Below are positions 1 through 6,418 of a stretch of 6,905 nt of DNA, one piece after another (the first letter of the stretch is position 1; every line of letters starts with the position of its first letter). Origin of the DNA: Leucobacter sp. (lineage in GTDB: Bacteria > Actinomycetota > Actinomycetes > Actinomycetales > Microbacteriaceae). The notes beneath the pieces were generated by a model that saw only the letters and a program-made list of their open reading frames with translations, did not search any database and had not been told where the DNA came from. The stretch spans positions 1-6,905 of the forward strand of contig JAGNOB010000090.1 of assembly GCA_017990305.1 (NCBI GenBank), read 5' to 3'. Position numbers and translations under genes: made by a program.

Positions 1-367
1 TGAGTGCGAGCACCCCGCCGAGCACGATGAGTAGCGTCTGGCCGTTGGACAGCATTCGGAAGAATTCGGCGACATCATCGCCCTCGATCGGGTCGTCTTC
101 AGGGCCCGCGAGAAACATACGGAAGAAGAGGTCGCGGAAGTTCGCTATGAACACACCGATGAGCACGACGAGCACGAGGCCGCCGCGAAGCAGCGGGGAT
201 ACAGGGTGAAGCCTGCGCCAGCCTTCGGAGTCGGCTGTGCCCGGCATGTGTTCGGCTCCCGCGGGCTCCGGTGAGGGAGCTGCTCCCGACGCGACCGGCC
301 CTGCGGGTTCCGAGGACACGGCGTCTCGCTCCGGCAACTCTTGGTCGCCGGGAATTCCGTGGGTCAC
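1..367 (-). CDS. PH domain-containing membrane protein (bPH2, YdbT-like), C-terminus outside window
   Basis: Only the first 122 codons are present; the gene runs off the left edge. The start is GTG at 367-365, overlapping the stop of the preceding PH gene by four bases (GTGA). Residues 1-45 are a low-complexity Pro/Ala/Glu/Ser-rich stretch. A segment beginning WRRLHPVSPL follows (residues 50-59), then a hydrophobic helix at about 61-76, an acidic loop (about 88-100) and the start of a second helix from about 110. This layout (a short cytosolic lead with a W-R-L-H-P-x-S-P motif, then paired helices) is what I know from YdbT-type proteins, which carry repeated bPH2 domains (DUF304) on membrane anchors. 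Those domains lie beyond the window, so the family call rests on the N-terminal motif and on the adjacent single-bPH2 gene. The molecular function of this family is not established. An alternative ATG at 247-245 has GGGAG eight bases upstream and would remove 40 residues. Confidence 0.75.
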   Translation of the reverse strand, partial: MTHGIPGDQELPERDAVSSEPAGPVASGAAPSPEPAGAEHMPGTADSEGWRRLHPVSPLLRGGLVLVVLIGVFIANFRDLFFRMFLAGPEDDPIEGDDVAEFFRMLSNGQTLLIVLGGVLAL

Positions 368-861
368 AGCCCCGACCGCCTGGACTCTGCGAGTTCGACG
401 AGCCGGTCGCGCAGCGCCTCAGCATCAGCCTGGGTGAGACCGGGAAGCTGCACGCCGGTTGCGGCGGACGCCGTCACGAACTTCAGCGTGGACAGTCCCA
501 GCGCCCGCAGCAGCGGCCCGCGAGTAATGTCGACGAGCTGGAGCCGGCCGTAGGGCACGGCGACAATACGTTCAAACATGATGCCGCGGCGAAACAGGAG
601 GTCATCTTCACGGAGGATGTACCCGATGGCTTTCACACGCCGAAACGCAAACAGCGAGTTAATGAGGAAGAACGCGACAAGCCCCCACAGCACGAGTGTG
701 AGCCACAACGGCACCTCGCCACTGTTCGAGAAGTACACGATGAGTATGACTACGAGCGGGAAGAACGAGGTCACGACGTTGATGATGAGGTCGGAGACGG
801 CGTACTTGGGTGAAACTCGGTGCCACTGGGGTGCAAGTTCAGGGAGTGTCTGTTGGGTCAC
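364..861 (-). CDS. PH domain-containing membrane protein (bPH2, YdbS-like)
   Basis: This 165-residue protein has two predicted transmembrane helices (about residues 23-44 and 52-72) followed by a bacterial PH domain (bPH2/DUF304, about 75-155). Typical bPH2 wording is visible: a hydrophobic strand ending in LLFRRG (88-93), the conserved FERIVAVPYGRLQLVDI block (97-111), then GPLLRALGLSTLKF (115-128). The length fits the short YdbS-type members that occur in pairs with a longer YdbT-type partner, which is exactly what follows here. The GTG start at 861 overlaps the DUF3180 stop as GTGA, and the gene's own TGA overlaps the next GTG in the same way, so the two PH proteins are probably made together as a membrane complex. 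I see no strong Shine-Dalgarno sequence, which fits re-initiation from the upstream gene. In Bacillus, YdbS/YdbT homologues have been linked to resistance to an antimicrobial; that role is not shown here. Confidence 0.88.
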   Translation of the reverse strand: MTQQTLPELAPQWHRVSPKYAVSDLIINVVTSFFPLVVILIVYFSNSGEVPLWLTLVLWGLVAFFLINSLFAFRRVKAIGYILREDDLLFRRGIMFERIVAVPYGRLQLVDITRGPLLRALGLSTLKFVTASAATGVQLPGLTQADAEALRDRLVELAESRRSGL

Positions 862-1358
862 GTCTCAAGTGTAGCCAGGCCCGTGTCAGCTTCGCCGTCG
901 TCGTCTTCGCTTGGAGGCACTCTGCAGAGGTGTTCAGTGATGATCGCGCAGACAAGCAGTGCCAGCGCGGCGAGCCCCGTAACGAGCATCGGCAGCCACG
1001 TGGGAACGGGCGCCGGTACGCTCCGCCCGAGCAGTGACAACAGCAACCCCCCGCCGAACCCGGCGAACGCGACGCCAACAATCTGGCCGGCACGAGCGGT
1101 TGCGAGCAGTCGCACCGCGTGAAACGGGTCGACCGCTCCGCTGCCCTTTGCAAGATTCTTGCGGAGCCGAAGACCGAGTACCACGAGCAGGACGGCAAGC
1201 GCGATGAGCGTGACAGGCATCGAATACGGAAGCACGAGCGACGGACGGCCCCGCGAAGAAAGCCATGCCTGGATCAGGAGGGCGAGCGCCGCCCCGACAG
1301 CAGCTGTCCCGAGCAGGTGCAGCGGGTTCAATCGTTGGAGCTTCTGCTGGCCACTCAT
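858..1358 (-). CDS. DUF3180 family integral membrane protein
   Basis: This 166-residue, very hydrophobic protein has four predicted transmembrane helices at about residues 12-32, 46-64, 90-111 and 121-141. The loop between helices 2 and 3 carries DPFHAVRLLATARAG (77-91), with its Arg and Ala residues leading into a glycine-rich third helix (GFGGG, 100-104). The cytoplasmic tail is CRVPPSEDDDGE (145-156). This loop and the C-R-x-P-P-acidic tail are what I recognise as DUF3180, an actinobacterial family commonly encoded just downstream of folK. Its function is unknown, and I infer none beyond a membrane location. The ATG at 1358 directly follows the folK stop (TGAATG) and is backed by a strong GGAGG seven bases upstream. 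It is thus both coupled to folK and able to recruit ribosomes itself. Its TGA overlaps the GTG of the next gene. Confidence 0.88.
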   Translation of the reverse strand: MSGQQKLQRLNPLHLLGTAAVGAALALLIQAWLSSRGRPSLVLPYSMPVTLIALAVLLVVLGLRLRKNLAKGSGAVDPFHAVRLLATARAGQIVGVAFAGFGGGLLLSLLGRSVPAPVPTWLPMLVTGLAALALLVCAIITEHLCRVPPSEDDDGEADTGLATLET

Positions 1359-1913
1359 TCAGGTGCCTCCGTTGTCCACTCCGGCGTGGCCGGTGCCCAG
1401 TCCCGTCGACGCCTCGATGAAGGGCGCTGTCGTGTCGCCGACCCGTTTGAGCAGGTCGGCAACCCTGCCGTGCCCCATGAGCACTGCATTCGGGTCGAGC
1501 GCCAACCACGGTGCAAGGACGAAATCTCGTTCGTGCGCTCGAGGGTGCGGCACGGTGAGCCGTTCGTCCGAGATCACACGCCCGCCGAACAGGATGAGAT
1601 CTATATCGAGCGTGCGATCCGCCCACCGCTCGCCGCGCACGCGGCCGTACTCGTGTTCGAGCCGCTGCATAACGTCGAGCAGGGCGTGCGGGCCGAGCGT
1701 GGTGTCGGCAACGGCAACCCCGTTCACATACTTGGGGGCAAGCGGGTCAGGGCCCGCGAGCGTCAACGCGACGGTTTCCCTGAGCGGTGACGCCGAAAAG
1801 TTCGCGATGCCCGGGGTGTCGGCCAGCTCTCGTTGAGCCGCTCGGATCGTGTCCCCACGCCCTCCAAGGTTCGAGCCGAAGGCGAAGAGCACCGGCACGA
1901 CCTGCGCGATCAC
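1359..1913 (-). CDS. folK: 2-amino-4-hydroxy-6-hydroxymethyldihydropteridine diphosphokinase (HPPK)
   Basis: FolK transfers pyrophosphate from ATP to 6-hydroxymethyl-7,8-dihydropterin, making the substrate of dihydropteroate synthase; it is a soluble cytosolic enzyme. The 184 residues show FGSNLGG (12-18), the pterin-side YVN (62-64), and the catalytic loop with R91, R93, W97 and R100. The Mg-binding LDIDLI (102-107, D103 and D105) follows, then VPHPRAHERDFVLAP (121-135, H123 and R129), so all expected active-site residues are present. It is longer than the roughly 160-residue E. coli enzyme, mainly through the insert around residues 52-60 and a Gly/Thr-rich tail after about 168 (which looks disordered). 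The GTG start at 1913 overlaps the folP-folB stop as GTGA, with GGAG six bases upstream. Placed after the FolP-FolB fusion, it supplies the step between dihydroneopterin aldolase and dihydropteroate synthase. Confidence 0.96.
   Translation of the reverse strand: MIAQVVPVLFAFGSNLGGRGDTIRAAQRELADTPGIANFSASPLRETVALTLAGPDPLAPKYVNGVAVADTTLGPHALLDVMQRLEHEYGRVRGERWADRTLDIDLILFGGRVISDERLTVPHPRAHERDFVLAPWLALDPNAVLMGHGRVADLLKRVGDTTAPFIEASTGLGTGHAGVDNGGT
1366..1370 (-). promoter_or_regulatory. Shine-Dalgarno of the DUF3180 gene
   Basis: GGAGG on the minus strand lies inside the last codons of folK, seven bases before the ATG at 1358. It is the strongest ribosome-binding site I can see in the window and fixes the start of the DUF3180 gene. 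It may let this gene be translated at a rate of its own. Confidence 0.75.
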
Positions 1914-3124
1914 AGCTCGCTCCGCTCTCGTTCGACGGTCACAGCCACATCCGCAAACGGGTGCGCGATTGGCGCATCGGGTTTGTGTACGGTCACCCGT
2001 GCGCGACTGACGCCCGGGTATCCCAGTGCAAGCTGAGCGACCCGCTCAGCAACGGTCTCGATAAGGTCGACCGGATCAGCGGCGACTGCCGCGACAATCG
2101 CATCGGCAAGCTCTCCGTAGTGCACCGTGTTGGACAGGTCGTCGCCCGCGGCGGCCGCTCGCAAACTTACGGACACCTCGGCGTCGATAAGGAAGCGTTG
2201 CCCCTGCTGGCGCTCGAAGTCGAAGACGCCGTGGTGGGCGAACACTTCAAGCCCGGTAAGCGTTATGCGGTCTACGGGCGCAGGGCCAGCCCATGCGCGT
2301 TCGACCGCGATCGCAGCTGCGGTGCCGGCCACGTCGTGTACACGGACTCCCCAAGCGCCGACGCGGGAGGCAAGCGCGCTCACGACCGCGGTTGCGCCAT
2401 CACGGTCGAGCGGCCCGGAGCTGGCTCCTGGCACCGTTGCGAGTACGTCGCCAAGCATTCGCTTCCGCGAGGCGCCGATGAGTACCGGGTAGCCAAGCTC
2501 CTGCAATTCACCAAGCCGTCTCAGGATCTCCCAACACTGCTCCCCCGTCTTGTCAAAGCCGAGGCCAGGGTCGAGAACAATGTGCGATGGCGCGACGCCA
2601 GCAGCGATGGCGGAGTCCGCCCGGGCTACAAGCGCTTCCCTGACCTCGCGCACCACGTCTCCGTAGTTCGAGCGCACATGCTCGGGATCGGGAATGCCAC
2701 GCCAGTGCCCGATGATGAAGTGGGTGTCGTGAGCTGCAGACGCGCGGGCCGCGACCGCGAGCATCTCCGGGTCGTGGAGTCCGCCAGACACGTCGTTGAT
2801 GAAGCGAGCGCCGGCTGAGACCGCAGCCTCAGCTGTCTCGGCGTGGATCGTGTCGATCGACACTGCAGCACCTGTCGCAGCGATCGCACGGATCACCGGA
2901 AGGACACGCGCAAGCTCCTCCGACCGCGGCACCGCCGTAGCTCCGGGCCGGGTAGATTCGCCTCCGACGTCGATCACGTTGGCGCCTGCCGCGACGAGTT
3001 CGCCGGCACGGGCCGTCGCTCGCTCAGCGTCGAGGTATTCGCCGCCGTCGCTAAACGAGTCAGGGGTCGTGTTAAGCACACCGAGGATGACTGGCCCGGA
3101 GCCCACTGCGGCGGCGCCAGTCAC
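1910..3124 (-). CDS. folP-folB: Bifunctional dihydropteroate synthase / dihydroneopterin aldolase (FolP-FolB fusion)
   Basis: One 404-residue reading frame carries two folate enzymes. Residues about 11-279 are dihydropteroate synthase, which joins p-aminobenzoate to hydroxymethyldihydropterin pyrophosphate: NTTPDSFSDGG (18-28), GGESTRPGA (54-62), SIDT (89-92), INDVSG (109-114), GHWRG (139-143), DPGLGFDK (185-192), GASRKR (217-222) and RVHDV (261-265). Residues about 284-404 (bases about 2275-1913) are dihydroneopterin aldolase, which cleaves dihydroneopterin to hydroxymethyldihydropterin and glycolaldehyde: DRITLTGLEVFAHHG (285-299), E304, HYGEL (335-339 with Y336), IETVAE (355-360), and VHKPDAPI (379-386) with probable catalytic K381. 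The linker is only about five residues and contains no ATG, GTG or TTG, so FolB cannot start separately without losing its first strand. The GTG at 3124 overlaps the folE stop, with GGAAG five bases upstream. Oddities are Gly139 where MHxRG is usual, and Thr19 where Val is usual. Both domains keep their catalytic residues. Confidence 0.94.
   Translation of the reverse strand: MTGAAAVGSGPVILGVLNTTPDSFSDGGEYLDAERATARAGELVAAGANVIDVGGESTRPGATAVPRSEELARVLPVIRAIAATGAAVSIDTIHAETAEAAVSAGARFINDVSGGLHDPEMLAVAARASAAHDTHFIIGHWRGIPDPEHVRSNYGDVVREVREALVARADSAIAAGVAPSHIVLDPGLGFDKTGEQCWEILRRLGELQELGYPVLIGASRKRMLGDVLATVPGASSGPLDRDGATAVVSALASRVGAWGVRVHDVAGTAAAIAVERAWAGPAPVDRITLTGLEVFAHHGVFDFERQQGQRFLIDAEVSVSLRAAAAGDDLSNTVHYGELADAIVAAVAADPVDLIETVAERVAQLALGYPGVSRARVTVHKPDAPIAHPFADVAVTVERERSEL
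1920..1923 (-). promoter_or_regulatory. Shine-Dalgarno of folK
   Basis: GGAG on the minus strand lies within the last codons of the folP-folB gene, six bases before the GTG at 1913. It supports that GTG as the folK start rather than a later codon. Confidence 0.55.
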
Positions 3125-3711
3125 AGCGGCTTCCGATCGCCGCCGGGGGCGATGAGCGCGATGACCTCGGCGCGAGCCGCCGGGTTGGAGAGACTGCCAC
3201 GCGAGGCGATCGTCACGGCCTCGGCGCTGGTCTCGCGAACGCCGCGGTCTGCAACGCAGCCGTGGCTCGCCTCGAGCACGACAAGCACCCCGAGCGGTGC
3301 CAGCCCGTCTTCGAGTGCCTGCGCGATCTGCTCGCCAAGCCGTTCCTGTACCTGCGGTCGTTCCGCAAGCGCCGCGACAACGCGGGGCAACGCGCTCAGA
3401 CCGACAACGCGGTCACGCGGCTGATAGGCCACGTGCGCACGGCCGCGGAACGGCAGCAGGTGATGCTCGCAAATGGATCGCAGCGAAATGTCGCGCATGA
3501 GCACGAGTTCGCCGGTCTCACCGTCAACGGGAACCGCGTCGTTGAGGAACTGCTGCGGATCGACGCCGACGCCCGCGAAGAACTCCGCGTACGACTCGGC
3601 AACACGGCCAGGCGTCGCGCGAAGCTCGGCACTTTCGGGGTCAGCCCCGATCGCGCCGAGCAGTTCGCGCACCGCCCGGGCGACCCGGTCTCGATCCACT
3701 CCAGCGTTCAC
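3121..3711 (-). CDS. folE: GTP cyclohydrolase I (type IA)
   Basis: FolE converts GTP to 7,8-dihydroneopterin triphosphate and formate, the first step of folate synthesis. The 196 residues include TPGRVAESY (33-41), the zinc and catalytic CEHH (C81, H83, H84), VVGLSALPR (102-110), the guanine-binding RPQVQERL (118-125, Q122 and E123) and SHGCVADRG (149-157, with H150, zinc ligand C152 and R156). The region aligns without gaps to E. coli FolE at a constant offset of 29 residues. On that alignment two lysines that I recall as contacting the GTP triphosphate are replaced: K68 by Glu39 and K136 by Ala107. R36, S106, R110 and R156 are kept, so the enzyme is probably active. The GTG start at 3711 lies five bases after the ftsH stop and has GGAG eight bases upstream. 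The TGA overlaps the folP-folB GTG. Confidence 0.96.
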   Translation of the reverse strand: MNAGVDRDRVARAVRELLGAIGADPESAELRATPGRVAESYAEFFAGVGVDPQQFLNDAVPVDGETGELVLMRDISLRSICEHHLLPFRGRAHVAYQPRDRVVGLSALPRVVAALAERPQVQERLGEQIAQALEDGLAPLGVLVVLEASHGCVADRGVRETSAEAVTIASRGSLSNPAARAEVIALIAPGGDRKPL

Positions 3712-3716
3712 AGTTG

Positions 3717-5756
3717 CTACTCCGCGGGGGTGTCCGGCTGCTGGGTCGGAGCCTGCGGCTCTGACGAGGCCTGCGCGGAGCTCTCGCCCTGCGCAACCTT
3801 GTCGGCAGTGGGACCATCGGTCCGCACGGCTGCGGGGACCTCGATCGGTGGGCGAGTCGAAACGGGGCGGTCGCCGTGCGACAGCCAGGTCTCGCGCGGC
3901 TTGAGCTTCTTCACGTCGCGGAAGATCTCGGCGAGCTGCAGGTGATCGAGCGTCTCCTTCTCGAGCAGCTCGGCTGCAAGCCGATCCAACACGTCACGGT
4001 TCGCGACGAGCAGCTCGTACGCTTCGTTGTGTGCCTGTTCAACGAGTGCGCGCACTTCAGTATCGATCTGCACCGCGAGCCCCTCGGAGTAGTCACGAGA
4101 CTGCCCAAAGTCGCCCATGAACGCGCCGGGCTGCGCCTGACCAAGCTTCACCGGGCCGACCGTCGTCGACATGCCGTACTCGGTGACCATCTTGCGTGCG
4201 GTCGACGTTGCCTTCTCGATATCGCTGCCGGCGCCGGTCGTCGGATCGTGGAACACGAGCTCCTCTGCGACGCGACCACCGAGCGCATACGCGAGCTGAT
4301 CGAGCAGCTCATTGCGGCTCACCGAGTACTTGTCCTCAAGCGGGATAACCATCGTGTAGCCGAGTGCGCGGCCACGGGGCAGGATGGTGACCTTCGTCAC
4401 GGGATCCGTGTGGTTCAGCGATGCCGCCACGAGCGCGTGTCCACCCTCGTGGTACGCAGTGATGAGTTTTTCCTGGTCCTTCATGACGCGTGTTCGACGC
4501 TGCGGGCCGGCGATGACACGGTCAATGGCCTCGTCGAGCGCTCGGTTATCGATGAGCTGAGCGTTCGAGCGCGCAGTGAGCAATGCTGCCTCGTTCAGCA
4601 CGTTCGCCAGATCTGCACCGGAGAATCCAGGCGTCTTTCGCGCAACAACCTCGAGGTCAACATTCTTCGAGAGTGGCTTGCCCTTCGCGTGCACCTGCAA
4701 GATCATCAGGCGGCCGCGCATGTCGGGAGCGTCGACGCCAACCTGACGGTCGAAGCGCCCCGGCCGCAGCAGCGCAGGGTCGAGCATGTCGGGTCGGTTC
4801 GTCGCCGCAATCATGATGACGTTGGCCTTCGGGTCGAAGCCGTCCATCTCGACGAGCAGCTGGTTGAGCGTCTGCTCGCGCTCGTCGTGGCCGCCGCCCA
4901 TGCCCTGGCCGCGACGCTGACCGACCGCGTCAATCTCATCGATGAAGATGATTGCAGGGGCGTTCGCTTTGGCTTCCTTGAAGAGGTCGCGCACGCGGCT
5001 CGCGCCGACACCCACGAACATCTCGACGAAGTCTGAACCGGAGATCGAGTAGAACGGAACCCCGGCCTCACCAGCAACTGCGCGAGCGAGCAGGGTCTTG
5101 CCTGTGCCGGGAGGGCCATACAACAGCACGCCCTTCGGGATGCGCGCCCCGACTGCCTGGAAGCGCGATGCGTCCTGCAGGAAGTCCTTGATCTCTTCAA
5201 GCTCTTCAACGGCTTCGTCGGCACCGGCGACGTCGGCAAATGTGACGAGCGGCGTCTCCTTCGAGACGAGCTTCGCCTTCGACTTGCCAAACTGCATGAC
5301 GCCGCGACCGCCGCCCTGCATTGAGGACATCATCCACCACAGCAGCAGACCAATAAGCAGCAGCGGCAGCAGGAATCCGAGCAGTGACCAGAACGGGTTC
5401 GGCTTCGGGACTACGTCGTTAAAGCCGTCCTTGGGCTTGGCTTCGTCGATCGCCGTGACGACCTCGGCCCCGCGCTGATTCACGTAGTAGAAGAAGACGT
5501 TGTCGCTGCCGGCCTTCTTGTCAGCCTTCGTGAGTTCGAGGTTGACGCGTTGGTCACCGTCGATGATCTCCGCCTGCTTCACCTTGCCCTCGGCGATGAG
5601 CTCGAGCCCTCGCTCAGTGCTCACCTCGCGAGTGTTCGCCCCAGACAGGAACGACCACCCGAGCAGCAGGAAGATGACGGCGATGGCGATGTAGATGAAC
5701 GGGCCACGCAGCAGGCGCCGACCCTTGGTCGGAGTCTCGGACGATTTGTCAGCCAA
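3717..5756 (-). CDS. ftsH: ATP-dependent zinc metalloprotease FtsH
   Basis: FtsH is a hexameric AAA+ protease of the cytoplasmic membrane that extracts and degrades damaged membrane proteins and some regulators. The 679 residues contain helix 1 (about 19-38), an extracytoplasmic domain (39-121) and helix 2 (122-143). The AAA module has Walker A GPPGTGKT (214-221), pore segment MFVG (246-249), Walker B IIFIDEID (269-276), and the second region of homology ending RPGRFDRQ (331-338) with arginine fingers R331 and R334. The protease domain has HEGGH (436-440) and D512 as the likely third zinc ligand. The tail after about 620 is rich in Pro, Ser, Gln and Thr and probably disordered. The TTG start at 5756 is chosen because AAAGG sits seven bases upstream and the product begins just before the basic residues of helix 1. 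All catalytic residues are present. The stop is 5 bases before folE. Confidence 0.98.
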   Translation of the reverse strand: MADKSSETPTKGRRLLRGPFIYIAIAVIFLLLGWSFLSGANTREVSTERGLELIAEGKVKQAEIIDGDQRVNLELTKADKKAGSDNVFFYYVNQRGAEVVTAIDEAKPKDGFNDVVPKPNPFWSLLGFLLPLLLIGLLLWWMMSSMQGGGRGVMQFGKSKAKLVSKETPLVTFADVAGADEAVEELEEIKDFLQDASRFQAVGARIPKGVLLYGPPGTGKTLLARAVAGEAGVPFYSISGSDFVEMFVGVGASRVRDLFKEAKANAPAIIFIDEIDAVGQRRGQGMGGGHDEREQTLNQLLVEMDGFDPKANVIMIAATNRPDMLDPALLRPGRFDRQVGVDAPDMRGRLMILQVHAKGKPLSKNVDLEVVARKTPGFSGADLANVLNEAALLTARSNAQLIDNRALDEAIDRVIAGPQRRTRVMKDQEKLITAYHEGGHALVAASLNHTDPVTKVTILPRGRALGYTMVIPLEDKYSVSRNELLDQLAYALGGRVAEELVFHDPTTGAGSDIEKATSTARKMVTEYGMSTTVGPVKLGQAQPGAFMGDFGQSRDYSEGLAVQIDTEVRALVEQAHNEAYELLVANRDVLDRLAAELLEKETLDHLQLAEIFRDVKKLKPRETWLSHGDRPVSTRPPIEVPAAVRTDGPTADKVAQGESSAQASSEPQAPTQQPDTPAE
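3720..3723 (-). promoter_or_regulatory. Shine-Dalgarno of folE, overlapping the ftsH stop region
   Basis: GGAG on the minus strand covers the last ftsH sense codons and reaches the base before the TAG reading frame's end. It is eight bases from the GTG at 3711 and favours that GTG over the in-frame GTG four codons later. It places folE in the ftsH transcript, with no room for a separate promoter in the 5-base gap. Confidence 0.6.
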
Positions 5757-5763
5757 GTCTGGG

Positions 5764-5768
5764 CCTTT
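5764..5768 (-). promoter_or_regulatory. Shine-Dalgarno of ftsH, supporting a TTG start
   Basis: AAAGG on the minus strand lies seven bases before the TTG at 5756. No ATG or GTG occurs at a comparable spacing, so this site decides the unusual start codon. Confidence 0.6.
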
Positions 5769-5792
5769 CGATCGGCAGATTACAGCGAGTTA

Positions 5793-5822
5793 AGCGTAGC
5801 CGAGGCATCTGACACTTCTCAT
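5793..5822 (-). promoter_or_regulatory. Candidate promoter of ftsH
   Basis: In the 102-bp hpt-ftsH gap the minus strand has TACGCT (5798-5793), which fits the actinobacterial -10 pattern TANNNT. ATGAGA (5822-5817, four of six matches to TTGACA) lies 18 bases upstream. Transcription would begin near 5786, giving a leader of about 30 bases that contains the AAAGG. The match is modest and chance is possible. A second TANNNT (TAATCT, 5782-5777) has no -35 partner. Confidence 0.3.
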
Positions 5823-5825
5823 GCC

Positions 5826-5871
5826 CTCTGGCGCTTGTCCGCTCAGGGCGGAGCGGCGTTAGTCGCCAGAG
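5826..5871 (-). other. Nested stem-loop across the hpt stop codon
   Basis: An outer perfect 8-bp inverted repeat (CTCTGGCG at 5826-5833 with CGCCAGAG at 5864-5871) encloses an inner perfect 6-bp repeat (CCGCTC at 5839-5844 with GAGCGG at 5851-5856). The inner loop is six bases, and an asymmetric internal loop of five and seven bases separates the stems. The outer arm lies in the last hpt codons and the TAA is in the internal loop. No T-run follows, so it is not a classical intrinsic terminator. It could slow polymerase, protect the hpt 3' end or attenuate read-through into ftsH; its role is inferred only. Confidence 0.45.
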
Positions 5872-6416
5872 TAGACGTGCGGCGCGAGAATTGCGACGTC
5901 ACGAAGGTTGCGGTAGTTCTCTGCGTAGTCGAGACCGTAGCCAACCACGAACTCAACGGGAATGTCGAAGCCTACGTAGGCGACGTCGACCTCCACCTTC
6001 AGCGCTTCCGGCTTCCGGAGCATCGTGCAGATTCGCACGGACTTCGCCCCGCGGATCTCAAGGTTTTCCTTGAGCCAGGAGAGCGTGAGGCCTGAGTCGA
6101 TGATGTCCTCGACGATGAGCACGTCGCGGTCGGTGATGTCGGCGTCGAGATCCTTGAGGATCTTCACGACACCGCTCGACTTCGTGCCGGCGCCGTACGA
6201 GGACACAGCCATCCAGTCCATCTGCGCGTGGAAGTTCAGCTCGCGCGCGAGATCTGCCATCACCATCACGGCGCCCTTGAGCACGCCGACGAGCAGCGGC
6301 GGCTCGTTCGGGTAGTCGCGCTCGATCTCGCGTGCCATCTCGGCGAGGCGAGCCTTGAGCTCAGCCTCAGTGTGCAGCACTTCCGTCAGGTCATCGCCCA
6401 GGTGTTTCGAGTCCAT
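5859..6416 (-). CDS. hpt: Hypoxanthine phosphoribosyltransferase
   Basis: Hpt salvages hypoxanthine (and usually guanine) with PRPP to give IMP or GMP in the cytosol. The 185 residues match the usual bacterial length. Visible motifs are LKG (46-48, the cis-peptide loop), SSYG (72-75, flexible loop), the PRPP signature VLIVEDIIDSGLTL (99-112; E103, D104 and the probable catalytic base D107), RKP (134-136, K135 as the purine-contacting Lys), and FVVGYGLDY (156-164, with metal-side D163). All expected residues are present. The ATG at 6416 is kept because the product starts at the normal family N-terminus. It lacks a good Shine-Dalgarno, but a -10-like TACGAT ends seven bases before it, which would suit a leaderless mRNA. 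It follows tilS by 57 bp and precedes ftsH, the tilS-hpt-ftsH order common in Gram-positive bacteria. Its GMP output can feed the GTP pool used by FolE (inference). Confidence 0.97.
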   Translation of the reverse strand: MDSKHLGDDLTEVLHTEAELKARLAEMAREIERDYPNEPPLLVGVLKGAVMVMADLARELNFHAQMDWMAVSSYGAGTKSSGVVKILKDLDADITDRDVLIVEDIIDSGLTLSWLKENLEIRGAKSVRICTMLRKPEALKVEVDVAYVGFDIPVEFVVGYGLDYAENYRNLRDVAILAPHVYSGD

Positions 6417-6418
6417 GC

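Noticed and set aside
934..1626. Alternative minus-strand frame of 230 codons spanning folK and DUF3180
   Set aside because: It is a different frame over two recognisable genes, Arg/Ala-rich and without any motif; a typical high-GC shadow frame.
2260..2300. Possible frameshift or missing stop between FolP and FolB
   Set aside because: The frame is continuous, both domain ends are intact, and no alternative frame offers a better stop/start pair near the joint; a true fusion is the simpler reading.
3876..5036. Long open frame of 386 codons on the plus strand, antisense to ftsH
   Set aside because: It overlaps a fully conserved ftsH frame, its translation shows no domain and is rich in Arg/His/Val as expected for the complement of high-GC codons, and it lacks a good ribosome-binding site. 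The same applies to the plus-strand frames at 1787-2818, 1119-1836, 3262-3945 and 271-813.
5335..5395. CAG/CTG-rich stretch resembling a short tandem repeat
   Set aside because: It encodes the Leu/Met/Trp run of FtsH transmembrane helix 2; codon bias explains the pattern and there is no regular unit.
5757..5858. Small gene, small RNA or riboswitch in the hpt-ftsH gap
   Set aside because: At 102 bp it holds only the stem-loop, a weak promoter candidate and the ftsH ribosome-binding site; there is no start codon with a usable frame and no riboswitch core that I recognise.
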